Shown here piece by piece: positions 1 through 8,612 of a DNA stretch of 19,426 nt. The position numbers and the translations under genes were made by a program. Within the stretch, counting starts at the first letter, position 1; each line of letters begins with the position of its first letter. Under the pieces are notes generated by a model that saw only the letters and a program-made list of their open reading frames with translations, did not search any database and was not told the DNA's origin. Source of the DNA: JALQUL01 sp964556425 (lineage in GTDB: Bacteria > Pseudomonadota > Gammaproteobacteria > Burkholderiales > Burkholderiaceae_C). Where the stretch lies: NCBI GenBank assembly GCA_964556425.1, contig CAZKWC010000058.1:1-19426 (forward strand), read 5' to 3'.

Positions 1-727
1 TAGGATTGTGGGCTGGAGTGGCAAGCGCTGTAGCAGGAGCCGCAGCTGTTGTTACCGCAACAGATGAGGCCGCTGCAACTGCTACGGCAGCAACTGGTGC
101 TGGCGCTGATGAAGCAAGCGCTACGGTTGCTGGAGCAGTTGCAGAGCTTGTTACCTCTAGTACTAAGACCACATCACCAATATTGATTTTATCGCCGAGT
201 TGGGTTTTGATTTCCTTCACAACGCCAGCTTGGTCAGATGGAATTTCCATAGAGGCTTTATCGGATTCAACGGTAATAAGCGATTGTTCCACCTTTACCG
301 TATCACCGACTTTAACCATCACTTCGATTACCGCAACATCTGTAAAGTCACCAATGTCAGGAACTTTAATGTTGACTAAGCTAGTGCTTGAGGCAACTAC
401 TGGAGCTGGGGCTGGTGCAGCAACTGCTGTTGCAACTGGCGCAGGAGCAGGAGCTACTGGGCTTGGCGCCGCTGCCGATGCACCCGCATTGGCAACTTCT
501 AATTGCACGACTACCGAGCCTTGCTTGACTTTATCGCCTAGCTTCACACTAATAGATTGCACCACTCCAGCATGGCTAGAGGGGATTTCCATAGAGGCTT
601 TGTCAGACTCCACCACAATTAAGCCTTGATCAAATTTCACGCTGTCGCCAGGTTTGACCAATAATTCGATTACACCTACTTCATCAAAGTCGCCGATGTC
701 GGGCACTACGATATCAATAATTGCCAT
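1..727 (-). CDS. aceF: Pyruvate dehydrogenase E2 (dihydrolipoamide acetyltransferase), 5' part only
   Basis: This is the N-terminal 242 codons of the E2 core subunit, which carries acetyl groups on lipoyl-lysine arms from E1 to CoA. The window edge cuts it off, so the E1/E3-binding and catalytic domains are not seen. Read on the minus strand from ATG at 725-727, it begins MAIIDIVVPDIGDFDEV. Two lipoyl domains are visible (about residues 2-78 and 118-194), each with the ESDKASMEIP motif, so the lipoylated lysines should be K43 and K157. They are joined and followed by Ala/Pro/Val-rich flexible linkers. A GGAG ribosome binding site precedes the ATG. It lies 29 bp downstream of aceE on the same strand, as in an aceEF operon. 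A long plus-strand reading frame over the same bases is a by-product of the Ala/Pro-rich linkers. Identification is firm. Confidence 0.95.
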   Translation of the reverse strand, partial: MAIIDIVVPDIGDFDEVGVIELLVKPGDSVKFDQGLIVVESDKASMEIPSSHAGVVQSISVKLGDKVKQGSVVVQLEVANAGASAAAPSPVAPAPAPVATAVAAPAPAPVVASSTSLVNIKVPDIGDFTDVAVIEVMVKVGDTVKVEQSLITVESDKASMEIPSDQAGVVKEIKTQLGDKINIGDVVLVLEVTSSATAPATVALASSAPAPVAAVAVAAASSVAVTTAAAPATALATPAHNP

Positions 728-756
728 TTTTTTCTCCGTTCTTGTGTGACGCTCAA

Positions 757-3459
757 TTAAGCGTACAAAGGATTAATTTTGTCTGTGTTGATGCCATATT
801 TAGTAATGGCTTCTTGCACTTTTGTCATTTCGATACTGCCGTCTTCAGCTAATGCTTTTAAGGCGGCCACTACAATGTAGTGACGGTTAATTTCAAAATG
901 CTCACGCAACTTAGAACGGAAATCACTGCGACCAAATCCGTCGGTACCTAATACTTTATAACTTCTGCCTTTTGGAATATAGGCGCGAATTTGTTCAGCA
1001 TAAGCTTTCATGTAATCGGTGCTTGCCACTACTGGGCCTGCATGACTGCTGAGTTGTTGCTCTACAAAACTCTTTTGTGGAGTTTCGAGAGGGTGTAATA
1101 AGTTATGGCGCTCGGTGGCTTGGCCATCACGGGCTAACTCGTTAAAGCTTGGGCAACTCCATACATTGGCGCTAATACCAAAGTCTTGTGCCAACAATGT
1201 TTGGGCCGCAAAAGATTCACGCAAAATAGTGCCAGAACCCAATAAGTTCACTTGTAAACCTTGACCATTGCCTGCTTTGCTGAGGTACATACCTTTAATG
1301 ATTTGTTCTTCTGTGCCAGCGGTTAAACCAGGCATAGAATAGTTTTCATTGAGCAAAGTTAAATAATAGAAAACATTTTCTTGTTTTTCTACCATGCGTT
1401 TTAAGCCGTGGTGCAAAATCACGCCTACTTCGTGAGCAAAAGTTGGGTCGTAACTAATACAGTTAGGAATAGTGCCTGCCAAAATATGGCTGTGTCCGTC
1501 TTCATGTTGCAAGCCTTCACCATTTAAAGTGGTACGGCCAGAAGTGCCGCCTAATAAGAAACCACGTGCTTGCATATCGCCAGCTGCCCATGCAAGGTCA
1601 CCAATACGTTGGAAACCAAACATAGAATAATAGACATAGAACGGCACCATAATACGGTTGCTGGTACTGTAGCTAGTGGCTGCAGCAATCCAACTTGACA
1701 TACCGCCAGCTTCGTTAATACCCTCTTGCAAAATTTGGCCAGCTTTGTCTTCACGGTAATACATCACCTGGTCTTTATCAACTGGGGTGTATTGTTGGCC
1801 TGCAGGGTTATAAATACCTACTTGACGGAACAAACCTTCCATACCAAAAGTACGGGCTTCATCTACCAAAATTGGCACTACACGTGGGCCTAAGGCTTGG
1901 TCACGTAATAATTGAGTTAAGAATCGCACATAGGCTTGGGTCGTAGAAATTTCACGACCTTCGGCGGTTGGCTCTAAAACGGCTTTAAAAGTTTCTAGTG
2001 ATGGTACGGTAAAGCTTTCTTCGGCTTTTACACGACGTTTTGGCAAATATCCACCTAAGGCCTTACGGCGCTCATGCAAATAACGCATTTCTGGGGTGTC
2101 GTCTGCTGGTTTGTAGAATGGAATTTTTGATAATTCGCTATCTGGCACAGGAATATTAAAACGATCACGGAAAGTACGGATATCGTCATCGGTTAATTTT
2201 TTAGTTTGATGAACTGTGTTTTTACCCTCTCCTGCTTTACCCATACCAAAACCTTTTACGGTTTTGATGAGTAACACAGTTGGCTGACCTTTGTGATTAA
2301 CCGCAGCATGATAGGCGGCATATACTTTTTGTGGGTCATGACCGCCACGGCGTAAATTCCAAATGTCGTCATCACTCATTTTAGAGACCATTTCTAAGGT
2401 GCGTGGATCACGACCAAAGAAGTTTTTGCGAACATAAGCGCCATCATTGGCTTTAAAGGCTTGATAGTCACCATCAACAGTGTCCATCATGAGTTTACGT
2501 AAAGCACCATCTTTATCGCGCGCTAATAATGGGTCCCAATTGCTACCCCATAATAATTTGATTACATTCCAACCACTACCACGGAATTCACCTTCTAATT
2601 CTTGAATGATTTTGCTATTGCCACGCACTGGGCCATCAAGGCGCTGTAAATTACAGTTGACCACAAAAATCAAGTTGTCGAGGTTTTCACGAGCGGCTAA
2701 GCCAATTGCGCCTAAAGACTCTACTTCGTCCATCTCGCCGTCACCACAGAATACCCAAACTTTACGGTTTTCGGTGTTGGCAATACCACGGGCATGCAAA
2801 TATTTTAAGAAACGGGCCTGGTAAATTGCCATGAGTGGGCCTAAACCCATTGACACGGTTGGGAATTGCCAAAATTCTGGCATGAGTTTTGGATGGGGAT
2901 AGCTAGACAAGCCCTTGCCATCGACTTCTTGACGGAAGCTTAATAATTGTTCTTCTGTAAGGCGACCTTCAAGGTAAGCACGGGCATATACACCTGGAGA
3001 TACATGGCCTTGAATATATAAACAATCACCACCGTGATTTTCGCTTTCAGCATGCCAAAAATGGTTAAAACCAGCACCAAACATATGGGCTAATGAGGCA
3101 AATGAACCAATATGGCCACCTAAATCGCCGCCGTCTTCTGGATTATGACGATTGGCTTTCACCACCATGGCCATTGCATTCCAGCGCATATACGCACGTA
3201 AACGCTCTTCAATTTCGATGTTGCCAGGGCAAATTTCTTCTTGAGCCGCTTCTAGGGTATTGACATAACCTGTAGTGGCGGAGAACGGCATATCGATACT
3301 GTTTTGGCGAGCATGCTCAAGCAACTCTTCTAACAGTTGATGCGCTTTTTCTGCACCCTCAGCGTCAATTAATGCGCTTAAGGCATCTTTCCATTCGCGT
3401 GTTTCTTGATCATCGCCTGCTGGCGCAATCGTTGGGTTGCCACCGTTTGCTGTACTCAT
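757..3459 (-). CDS. aceE: Pyruvate dehydrogenase E1 component, homodimeric type
   Basis: Thiamine-diphosphate enzyme that decarboxylates pyruvate and acetylates the lipoyl groups of E2, linking glycolysis to the TCA cycle. It acts in the cytoplasm as part of the pyruvate dehydrogenase complex. The product is 900 aa, close to the roughly 890 aa usual for the single-chain E1 of gram-negative bacteria. Visible landmarks are GGDLGGHIGSF (about 110-120), the TPP-binding GDGEMDE at 239-245 with its partner NLQ at 270-272, and the C-terminal end NPLYA. The frame stays open upstream to an ATG at 3507. I chose the ATG at 3457-3459 (MSTANGG) because a strong GAGGAGA ribosome binding site stands just before it, and the extra 16 residues look unlike the family. 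It is the first gene of an aceE-aceF operon and diverges from a two-component system across a long spacer. Confidence 0.97.
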   Translation of the reverse strand: MSTANGGNPTIAPAGDDQETREWKDALSALIDAEGAEKAHQLLEELLEHARQNSIDMPFSATTGYVNTLEAAQEEICPGNIEIEERLRAYMRWNAMAMVVKANRHNPEDGGDLGGHIGSFASLAHMFGAGFNHFWHAESENHGGDCLYIQGHVSPGVYARAYLEGRLTEEQLLSFRQEVDGKGLSSYPHPKLMPEFWQFPTVSMGLGPLMAIYQARFLKYLHARGIANTENRKVWVFCGDGEMDEVESLGAIGLAARENLDNLIFVVNCNLQRLDGPVRGNSKIIQELEGEFRGSGWNVIKLLWGSNWDPLLARDKDGALRKLMMDTVDGDYQAFKANDGAYVRKNFFGRDPRTLEMVSKMSDDDIWNLRRGGHDPQKVYAAYHAAVNHKGQPTVLLIKTVKGFGMGKAGEGKNTVHQTKKLTDDDIRTFRDRFNIPVPDSELSKIPFYKPADDTPEMRYLHERRKALGGYLPKRRVKAEESFTVPSLETFKAVLEPTAEGREISTTQAYVRFLTQLLRDQALGPRVVPILVDEARTFGMEGLFRQVGIYNPAGQQYTPVDKDQVMYYREDKAGQILQEGINEAGGMSSWIAAATSYSTSNRIMVPFYVYYSMFGFQRIGDLAWAAGDMQARGFLLGGTSGRTTLNGEGLQHEDGHSHILAGTIPNCISYDPTFAHEVGVILHHGLKRMVEKQENVFYYLTLLNENYSMPGLTAGTEEQIIKGMYLSKAGNGQGLQVNLLGSGTILRESFAAQTLLAQDFGISANVWSCPSFNELARDGQATERHNLLHPLETPQKSFVEQQLSSHAGPVVASTDYMKAYAEQIRAYIPKGRSYKVLGTDGFGRSDFRSKLREHFEINRHYIVVAALKALAEDGSIEMTKVQEAITKYGINTDKINPLYA

Positions 3460-3963
3460 TGAAGTCTCCTCAAAATTTTCAATTGTGTTTGTAATTAAAA
3501 ATGACAAACTCTTTAGCTACTACTCTACTTTTCATTAGATAAACATTGCTACCTTACTGTAACTAGCTTGAATTGTCTCACAGCATTTAAAATTTTTCAA
3601 GATATGCACTGTGATTTTATATTATGAAATTAATTGTTTTTTTGTGGTAATTAAATGCCCCAAAATAATTCAAATAGTAATTTTCAAATTTCAAGAAAAG
3701 TGCTGGTATTTCGTGATTACAGCGAGATGCTGAGTGCTTAGCGAGTGAAATGCGGCTCAAAATATTGGAAACTTCACTCATATTTTTAGCAACGATCACT
3801 TTTATAATTTTTTGAGGCTAAAACTCTTTGGTAACTTCTGAAAAGTTAGCTGAATTTATTGTCTTGATCAAGTAAGGAGAGCGTAGATTCATCTACACTT
3901 ATAGTCATGGAAGAAGAATCAATCACTTTAAAAAATCAGATCAAGCATAAGGAAATTGAATCA
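3460..3963. other. Divergent spacer between aceE and the sensor kinase gene
   Basis: About 500 bp of AT-rich DNA with no convincing gene. It must hold the promoters of the pyruvate dehydrogenase operon (leftward) and of the two-component pair (rightward), but I cannot assign either promoter with confidence. An imperfect dyad, GCTGAGTGCTTAGC, lies at 3729-3742 and a perfect 10-bp palindrome, CTTGATCAAG, at 3863-3872. Either could be a regulator site, but neither matches an operator I know. A 60-codon open frame on the minus strand (3617-3799) has no ribosome binding site or recognisable content and is not called. Confidence 0.5.
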
Positions 3964-6477
3964 ATGAATGAAGAGGGCCTGCCCCATTTGGTAAAAAGAC
4001 CATGGTGGTTATGGAGCCGCTGGTGGAGAAAACAAACCCCTGGTGAGCAAGATAGGGTCGCAGTTTTAGGGCCCTTATTAGCCGTTGTACTATTTAGTTT
4101 GGCAATATTGGCCACGCTTGCTTACTTGCGAATAGATGAAACTGACCGAGAAAATGAAACCGTACAACGAGATGCTGAATTTATGCAGCAAAAAATTCGG
4201 TTAAGAATGAATGAAAGTCAGGATGAAATTTTAAGTCTAGCCCGAGATGTAGGCGCTGGTGAGGTGAGTTTATTAGAGTTTCAAAAACGCAGTGAACGTT
4301 TAATTGATAGGCATCCGGAATTATTATCAGTTTATGTTTTAGATACCCAACGTAGAGTAAAGGCTATTTATAACTCGGCGAGTATGTTTGGAGGGCAAAC
4401 CACTGCTATTAATTCTATTTTATTAGAAGAAGATAAAATAACAGGATTTAATGAAACCTTGCAAAGGCAGAGGCCTTTTGTGTCACCCCCTACTAAAGGG
4501 CCCTATGCTAACTTTAATGTGTTTGCACCCTTCTTTTTAAAAACACAAATTAACGGCATGATAGTGGCTGAATATAGTCTTGACAGCTTGTTAATTCATA
4601 GTATTCCCACTGACCTTCATGCAAAATATGCGGTTGCTTTATTAGCCCCCAATGGCGACCCTTTAGCTGGCACTATTTTGCCAGAGCGAAAGGGACCGCA
4701 AATTCTGCCCGCTTGGTTAGGTAAAGTCGAAAGCGATGCTAGTCCTGCTACTCCTATTGCAGATGGCTTTGTTTTAAAAGCGCAAGCCTATAGAACCTCG
4801 CTAGGTTTTGTGGGTAGTGGCTTAATTTGGGTGGTTGGTGTTTTAAGTGTATTTACCATTTGGATGTTAATTGGTAGTTGGCGCCATACCCGTCGAAGGG
4901 TCAAGGCACAAAATGATTTGTTAAAAGAAACGAATTTTAGGCGGGCCATGGAAAACTCCATGCTCACTGGCATGAGGGCTCTTGATAAACAAGGCACTAT
5001 TACTTATGTCAACCCTGCATTTTGTAAAATGACGGGATGGAGTGAAAAAGAATTACTCAATCAACAAGCTCCTTTTCCTTATTGGCCAGAGCAAGATAAA
5101 GAAGAATTAGAAGTCTTATTGCGTGATGAATTGGAAGGCCGATCGACTGCGGGCGGTGTTGCCATGCGAGTGCAGCGTAAAGATGGCTCTATTTTTGATG
5201 CTCGAATGTATGTCTCGCCGCTGGTAGATCATTTGGGTAATCAAAGTGGCTGGATGGCTTCAATGACGGATATTACCGAGCCCAATCGAGCCAGGGAGCA
5301 ATTGACTGCAGCCCAAGAGCGTTTTACTACTGTGCTAGAAGGTTTGGATGCTGCTGTATCGGTGGCGACCGTGGGCGGCGATGAATTATTATTTGTGAAT
5401 GCGCAATATCGCAATTGGTTTAATGGTCTAAAAATTGGCCATTCTGATTTAGTAGCTCAAGCAGGAGTAAGCACCATTGTGCCCTCTGACGGAGCCGATA
5501 CCGTTGACAGTTTAATGGGTTTACCCTCTGATGAGGTGACCAATTCTGAAGTAGAGCAAATCGAGTTGTTTGTTCCCGAGCTAGATAAATGGTTAGAAAT
5601 AAGATCGAGGTATTTAAGTTGGGTCGATGGTCGCCTCACCCAATTGGTAATTGCCTCCGATATTACGGCAAGACGCTTAGCTGAAGAGCAAGCCGTTAAA
5701 CAAGCCGAAAAAGCGCAGGCCTCCAGTCGATTAATTACCATGGGTGAGATGGCCTCTAGTGTGGCGCATGAGCTCAATCAGCCCTTAACTGCGATTAATA
5801 ATTATTGTACTGGCATGGTCTCACGTATCAAAGACGGCCGCATTGATGAGGAGTCTTTGCTCAATGCTTTAGAAAAAACCGCCCATCAAGCACAACGTGC
5901 AGGACAAATTATTCAGCGCATAAGGGCTTTTGTAAGACGTAGTGAGCCCAACCGCAGCATTGCCGATGTCAGGACTATGGTTAATGAAGCAGTAGAACTT
6001 GCACAAATTGAATTTAGAAGGCGCCGTGTCAGAATGACGCATTTTGTGGCGGCTAACGTACAATCGGTAGAAGCAGATCCGATATTAATTGAACAAGTTT
6101 TAGTGAACTTATTAAAAAATGCGGCCGAATCAATTGATGCGGCTAACCGGCCTGCTGCTCTAAGAAGTGTTGATCTAAAAGTGACACAGCGCTTGGTGGG
6201 GCACCAAGAAATGATTGAATTTGAAGTACTAGACAATGGTAAAGGACTTCCCCCTGAGGCGACGACCCGTTTATACGAAGCTTTCTTTTCAACGAAGGCA
6301 GAAGGTATGGGAATGGGGTTAAACTTGTGTCGTTCGATTGTAGAGTCACATCAAGGCAGAATTGAGGCCGAGAACCTATACAATGGCGAGGATGTGCGAG
6401 GTTGCCGTTTTGTATTTTGGCTACCCTTAGTATCTTCTAATTCTAAAGTTGCAGTTAATTCTAAATTGACTGCTTAA
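3964..6477 (+). CDS. Membrane-bound PAS-domain sensor histidine kinase
   Basis: Two-component sensor kinase of 837 aa from the chosen start. Two hydrophobic segments (about residues 29-53 and 278-305) bracket a probably periplasmic sensor region of some 220 residues. A cytoplasmic PAS domain follows (about 320-440; TGMRALDKQGTITYVNPAF, ending WMASMTDITE). A second, more divergent PAS-like stretch ends near SDITARRLAEEQ. The phosphoacceptor box is AHELNQPLTAI with His602, typical of FixL/DctB-type kinases. The ATPase domain shows the N box (NLLKNA, N715-N719), DNGKG (757-761) and the G-rich GMGMGLNLC. The ATG at 3964 has AAGGA 10 bp upstream. An in-frame ATG at 3907 would add 19 residues but lacks a well-spaced ribosome binding site, so the start is uncertain. 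The partner regulator begins 30 bp after the stop. The signal sensed is unknown. Its position opposite aceE suggests, but does not prove, a role in central carbon metabolism. Confidence 0.93.
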   Translation: MNEEGLPHLVKRPWWLWSRWWRKQTPGEQDRVAVLGPLLAVVLFSLAILATLAYLRIDETDRENETVQRDAEFMQQKIRLRMNESQDEILSLARDVGAGEVSLLEFQKRSERLIDRHPELLSVYVLDTQRRVKAIYNSASMFGGQTTAINSILLEEDKITGFNETLQRQRPFVSPPTKGPYANFNVFAPFFLKTQINGMIVAEYSLDSLLIHSIPTDLHAKYAVALLAPNGDPLAGTILPERKGPQILPAWLGKVESDASPATPIADGFVLKAQAYRTSLGFVGSGLIWVVGVLSVFTIWMLIGSWRHTRRRVKAQNDLLKETNFRRAMENSMLTGMRALDKQGTITYVNPAFCKMTGWSEKELLNQQAPFPYWPEQDKEELEVLLRDELEGRSTAGGVAMRVQRKDGSIFDARMYVSPLVDHLGNQSGWMASMTDITEPNRAREQLTAAQERFTTVLEGLDAAVSVATVGGDELLFVNAQYRNWFNGLKIGHSDLVAQAGVSTIVPSDGADTVDSLMGLPSDEVTNSEVEQIELFVPELDKWLEIRSRYLSWVDGRLTQLVIASDITARRLAEEQAVKQAEKAQASSRLITMGEMASSVAHELNQPLTAINNYCTGMVSRIKDGRIDEESLLNALEKTAHQAQRAGQIIQRIRAFVRRSEPNRSIADVRTMVNEAVELAQIEFRRRRVRMTHFVAANVQSVEADPILIEQVLVNLLKNAAESIDAANRPAALRSVDLKVTQRLVGHQEMIEFEVLDNGKGLPPEATTRLYEAFFSTKAEGMGMGLNLCRSIVESHQGRIEAENLYNGEDVRGCRFVFWLPLVSSNSKVAVNSKLTA

Positions 6478-6507
6478 AAATTACTAGTATTGTGAGTGGA
6501 GTAAGAG

Positions 6508-7164
6508 ATGAGTTTAATTCCAAAAAAAGGGACAGTTTACGTAGTAGATGACGATGAGGGCGTCAGAGATTCTATGCAATGGTTGCTTGAAGGAAAAGAC
6601 TACCGTGCTAGAGTATTTGACTCTGCTGAGTCATTTTTAGCAAGATACGACCCTCGTGAAGTAGCCTGTTTATTTGTTGACATTCGTATGGGTGGAATGA
6701 CGGGTCTAGAGTTACAAGATCGATTAATTGAGCGTCGCTCTCCATTACCGATTGTTTTTATTACGGGTCATGGCGATGTACCAATGGCAGTCGAAACCAT
6801 GAAAAAAGGGGCAATGGATTTTATCCAAAAACCTTTTAAAGAAGAGGAATTGGTAAGGCTGACTGAAAAAATGCTCGAACAGGCCAAAACTACTTTTGCA
6901 GAACACCTCACTTCTGTGAGCCGGGAAGCCCTATTAAGTAAATTAACCGGTCGTGAAGCTCAGGTCTTAGAGCGAATTGTGGCAGGCAGACTCAATAAAC
7001 AAGTCGCCGATGATTTAGGCATTAGTATTAAAACCGTTGAAGCCCATCGCGCCAATATTATGGAAAAACTCAATGCCAACACAGTAGCCGATTTGTTGAA
7101 AATTGCGTTAAGTCAGGGCGCAACTGGAACACCCTCCCCTAGCCATAATAAAATAAACTACTAA
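6508..7164 (+). CDS. FixJ/LuxR-family response regulator
   Basis: DNA-binding response regulator of 218 aa, partner of the kinase just upstream (30 bp gap, same operon). The receiver domain (about 8-125) has the acidic pair at D14-D16, the phosphoacceptor D58 in LFVDIRM, T86 in FITGHGD and K108 in FIQKPF. The C-terminal LuxR-type helix-turn-helix (about 146-205) contains LTGREAQVLERI and the recognition-helix region SIKTVEAHRANIMEKL. This arrangement is that of the FixJ/StyR group of regulators. GGAG stands 8 bp before the ATG. An intrinsic terminator follows the gene. Its target genes cannot be told from the sequence. The divergent aceE operon and its own promoter are the natural first candidates. 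Confidence 0.95.
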   Translation: MSLIPKKGTVYVVDDDEGVRDSMQWLLEGKDYRARVFDSAESFLARYDPREVACLFVDIRMGGMTGLELQDRLIERRSPLPIVFITGHGDVPMAVETMKKGAMDFIQKPFKEEELVRLTEKMLEQAKTTFAEHLTSVSREALLSKLTGREAQVLERIVAGRLNKQVADDLGISIKTVEAHRANIMEKLNANTVADLLKIALSQGATGTPSPSHNKINY

Positions 7165-7215
7165 TCTAGCATTAAAAACTGGTTTTGCTAGGTTGTTTTA
7201 AACCGTATTACTCAC

Positions 7216-7245
7216 AACAAGCTGTTGGATAACAGCTTGTTTTTT
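7216..7245 (+). terminator. Rho-independent terminator of the two-component operon
   Basis: A perfect 11-bp inverted repeat (AACAAGCTGTT at 7216-7226 and AACAGCTTGTT at 7231-7241) encloses a GGAT tetraloop and runs into six Ts (7240-7245). It lies 51 bp after the response regulator stop codon and separates that operon from folD. Confidence 0.9.
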
Positions 7246-7456
7246 CATTTCTATTGCCTAAGGAGTCTGTAGCAAAACTTTTAACCGTATTCATCACTTG
7301 TACTAAGGTGGCCTATCGCTTTAGCTTGAGAACTCACAAGAGTGATTGATCAAGTTGTCTTAAAGCCAATTCTCAACTTGCATGATGAAAAGGAACTTAG
7401 ATTTTGTTTCAGGTACCATCTATCCGCTATTTTTCAAACTCAAGAGAACCATCAAC

Positions 7457-8329
7457 ATGACAGCTCAACTAATTGACGGAAAAGCCCTTGCTAGCCACAC
7501 TAGGGAACAAGTAAAACAACGTGCTTTAGCTTTAAAAGCCAAAGGCATTACGCCTGGTTTGGCGGTGGTGTTAGTGGGTGAAAATCCAGCCTCTCAGGTT
7601 TACGTTCGTAATAAAGTAAAAGCCTGCGAAGATGCTGGTTTGTTTTCTGTTTTAGAAAAATATGAAGCCAACATGTCAGAAGCGGACTTATTAGCCCGCA
7701 TTGATGCTTTAAACAATGATCCTTCCATTCATGGTATTTTGGTACAGTTGCCGCTGCCCTCTCACATGGACTCACAAAAAGTCATTGAAGCCATTGCACC
7801 CGAAAAAGATGTAGATGGCTTTCACATTCAAAGCGCTGGCGCACTCATGACTGGAATGGCTGGCTTTTGGCCCTGTACTCCTTATGGCTGCATTAAAATG
7901 TTAGAAACTATCAATAATGGTCAGCCTATTGATTTAAAAGGTAAACATGCAGTGGTAATTGGTCGCTCCAATATTGTGGGCAAACCAATGGCCATTATGT
8001 TGCTTCAAAAAAATGCTACCGTTACGATTTGCCATAGTGGTACCAAAGATTTAAAAGCCCATACCCTTCAAGCCGATATTATTGTGGCAGCCGTTGGTAA
8101 ACGCAATGTTTTAACTGCTGATATGGTTAAACCCGGTGCCATTGTTTTAGATGTGGGAATGAACAAAGACGATGATGGCAAATTATGCGGTGATGTTGAC
8201 TTTAACGGTGTCAAAGAAGTGGCTGGCTATATTACCCCTGTACCAGGCGGTGTAGGCCCTATGACAATTGCTATGTTATTGGTCAACACCCTTGAGTCAG
8301 CTGAAAGAGTCGCAGCTGACAAAAAATAA
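7457..8329 (+). CDS. folD: Bifunctional methylenetetrahydrofolate dehydrogenase / cyclohydrolase FolD
   Basis: Cytoplasmic enzyme that interconverts 5,10-methylene-THF and 10-formyl-THF through methenyl-THF using NADP, supplying one-carbon units for purine and formyl-Met synthesis. The 290-aa product has the usual length. Visible signatures are the YVRNK box with catalytic K53, VQLPLP with Q97, DVDGFH with D120, PCTPYG, the Rossmann segment GRSNIVGKP (169-177) and PVPGGVGPMT (261-270). The frame is open 25 codons further upstream, but the ATG at 7457 (MTAQLIDGKALAS) matches the family N-terminus, with a modest AAGAGAA before it. The gene is complete. Its stop codon at 8327-8329 sits seven bases before an assembly gap. 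It follows the terminator of the upstream operon, so it should have its own promoter within 7246-7456, where I see no clear riboswitch or operator. Confidence 0.97.
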   Translation: MTAQLIDGKALASHTREQVKQRALALKAKGITPGLAVVLVGENPASQVYVRNKVKACEDAGLFSVLEKYEANMSEADLLARIDALNNDPSIHGILVQLPLPSHMDSQKVIEAIAPEKDVDGFHIQSAGALMTGMAGFWPCTPYGCIKMLETINNGQPIDLKGKHAVVIGRSNIVGKPMAIMLLQKNATVTICHSGTKDLKAHTLQADIIVAAVGKRNVLTADMVKPGAIVLDVGMNKDDDGKLCGDVDFNGVKEVAGYITPVPGGVGPMTIAMLLVNTLESAERVAADKK

Positions 8330-8336
8330 GTTGATT

Positions 8337-8436
8337 NNNNNNNNNNNNNNNNNNNNNNNNNNNNNNNNNNNNNNNNNNNNNNNNNNNNNNNNNNNNNNNN
8401 NNNNNNNNNNNNNNNNNNNNNNNNNNNNNNNNNNNN
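8337..8436. other. Assembly gap (100 N)
   Basis: Exactly 100 unknown bases, the conventional placeholder for a scaffold gap of unknown size. The 12 bases just left of it (8325-8336) and just right of it (8437-8448) are identical, AATAAGTTGATT. The two contigs may therefore simply overlap and little or nothing may be missing. No gene is visibly broken: folD ends before the gap and prlC starts after it. Confidence 0.97.
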
Positions 8437-8492
8437 AATAAGTTGATTTTTAAGATGGATTTAAAAAATCTATCAAAATAAGTTTTATATTT

Positions 8493-8531
8493 AATGGGTA
8501 TTTGCTTGAAAAATAAAAGCAAATACCCATT
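8493..8531 (+). terminator. Long hairpin downstream of folD, probable terminator
   Basis: A perfect 15-bp inverted repeat (AATGGGTATTTGCTT at 8493-8507 and AAGCAAATACCCATT at 8517-8531) with a 9-nt A-rich loop. It stands between folD and prlC. The following bases, TTGTGTTT, are T-rich but not a clean T run, so termination may be inefficient or the hairpin may serve to stabilise the folD mRNA 3' end. A second, weaker stem (8546-8553 with 8565-8572, one G-T pair) follows in the prlC leader. Confidence 0.6.
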
Positions 8532-8612
8532 TGTGTTTAATACAAGCGGTTGGACCATTTATAACCAATCGCCCGACCAGCAAAACCTTTTTTCTTATTT
8601 TGGCTTATTAAC

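Noticed and set aside
6..629. Long plus-strand open frame of 207 codons rich in Ala and Thr
   Set aside because: It is the antisense of aceF. The Ala/Pro/Val linker codons read open on the other strand, while the minus-strand frame shows clear lipoyl domains.
3617..3799. 60-codon minus-strand open frame in the aceE-kinase spacer
   Set aside because: It has no ribosome binding site, no recognisable motif and lies in AT-rich intergenic DNA. It is more likely chance.
5457..6349. Several minus-strand open frames of 64-107 codons inside the sensor kinase gene
   Set aside because: They lie entirely within the well-supported kinase coding region and have no features of their own.
3863..7354. TTGATCAA motif upstream of both the kinase gene (3863-3872) and folD (7346-7353), considered as an FNR/FixK-type or shared operator
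   Set aside because: An FNR-type box needs a TTGAT-N4-ATCAA spacing, which is absent. The same 8-mer also occurs inside the aceF coding region near 626, so two intergenic copies are not striking.
7246..7456. folD leader considered as a possible riboswitch (ZTP/folate type)
   Set aside because: None of the conserved ZTP (pfl) sequence blocks or a clear aptamer fold could be found by eye.
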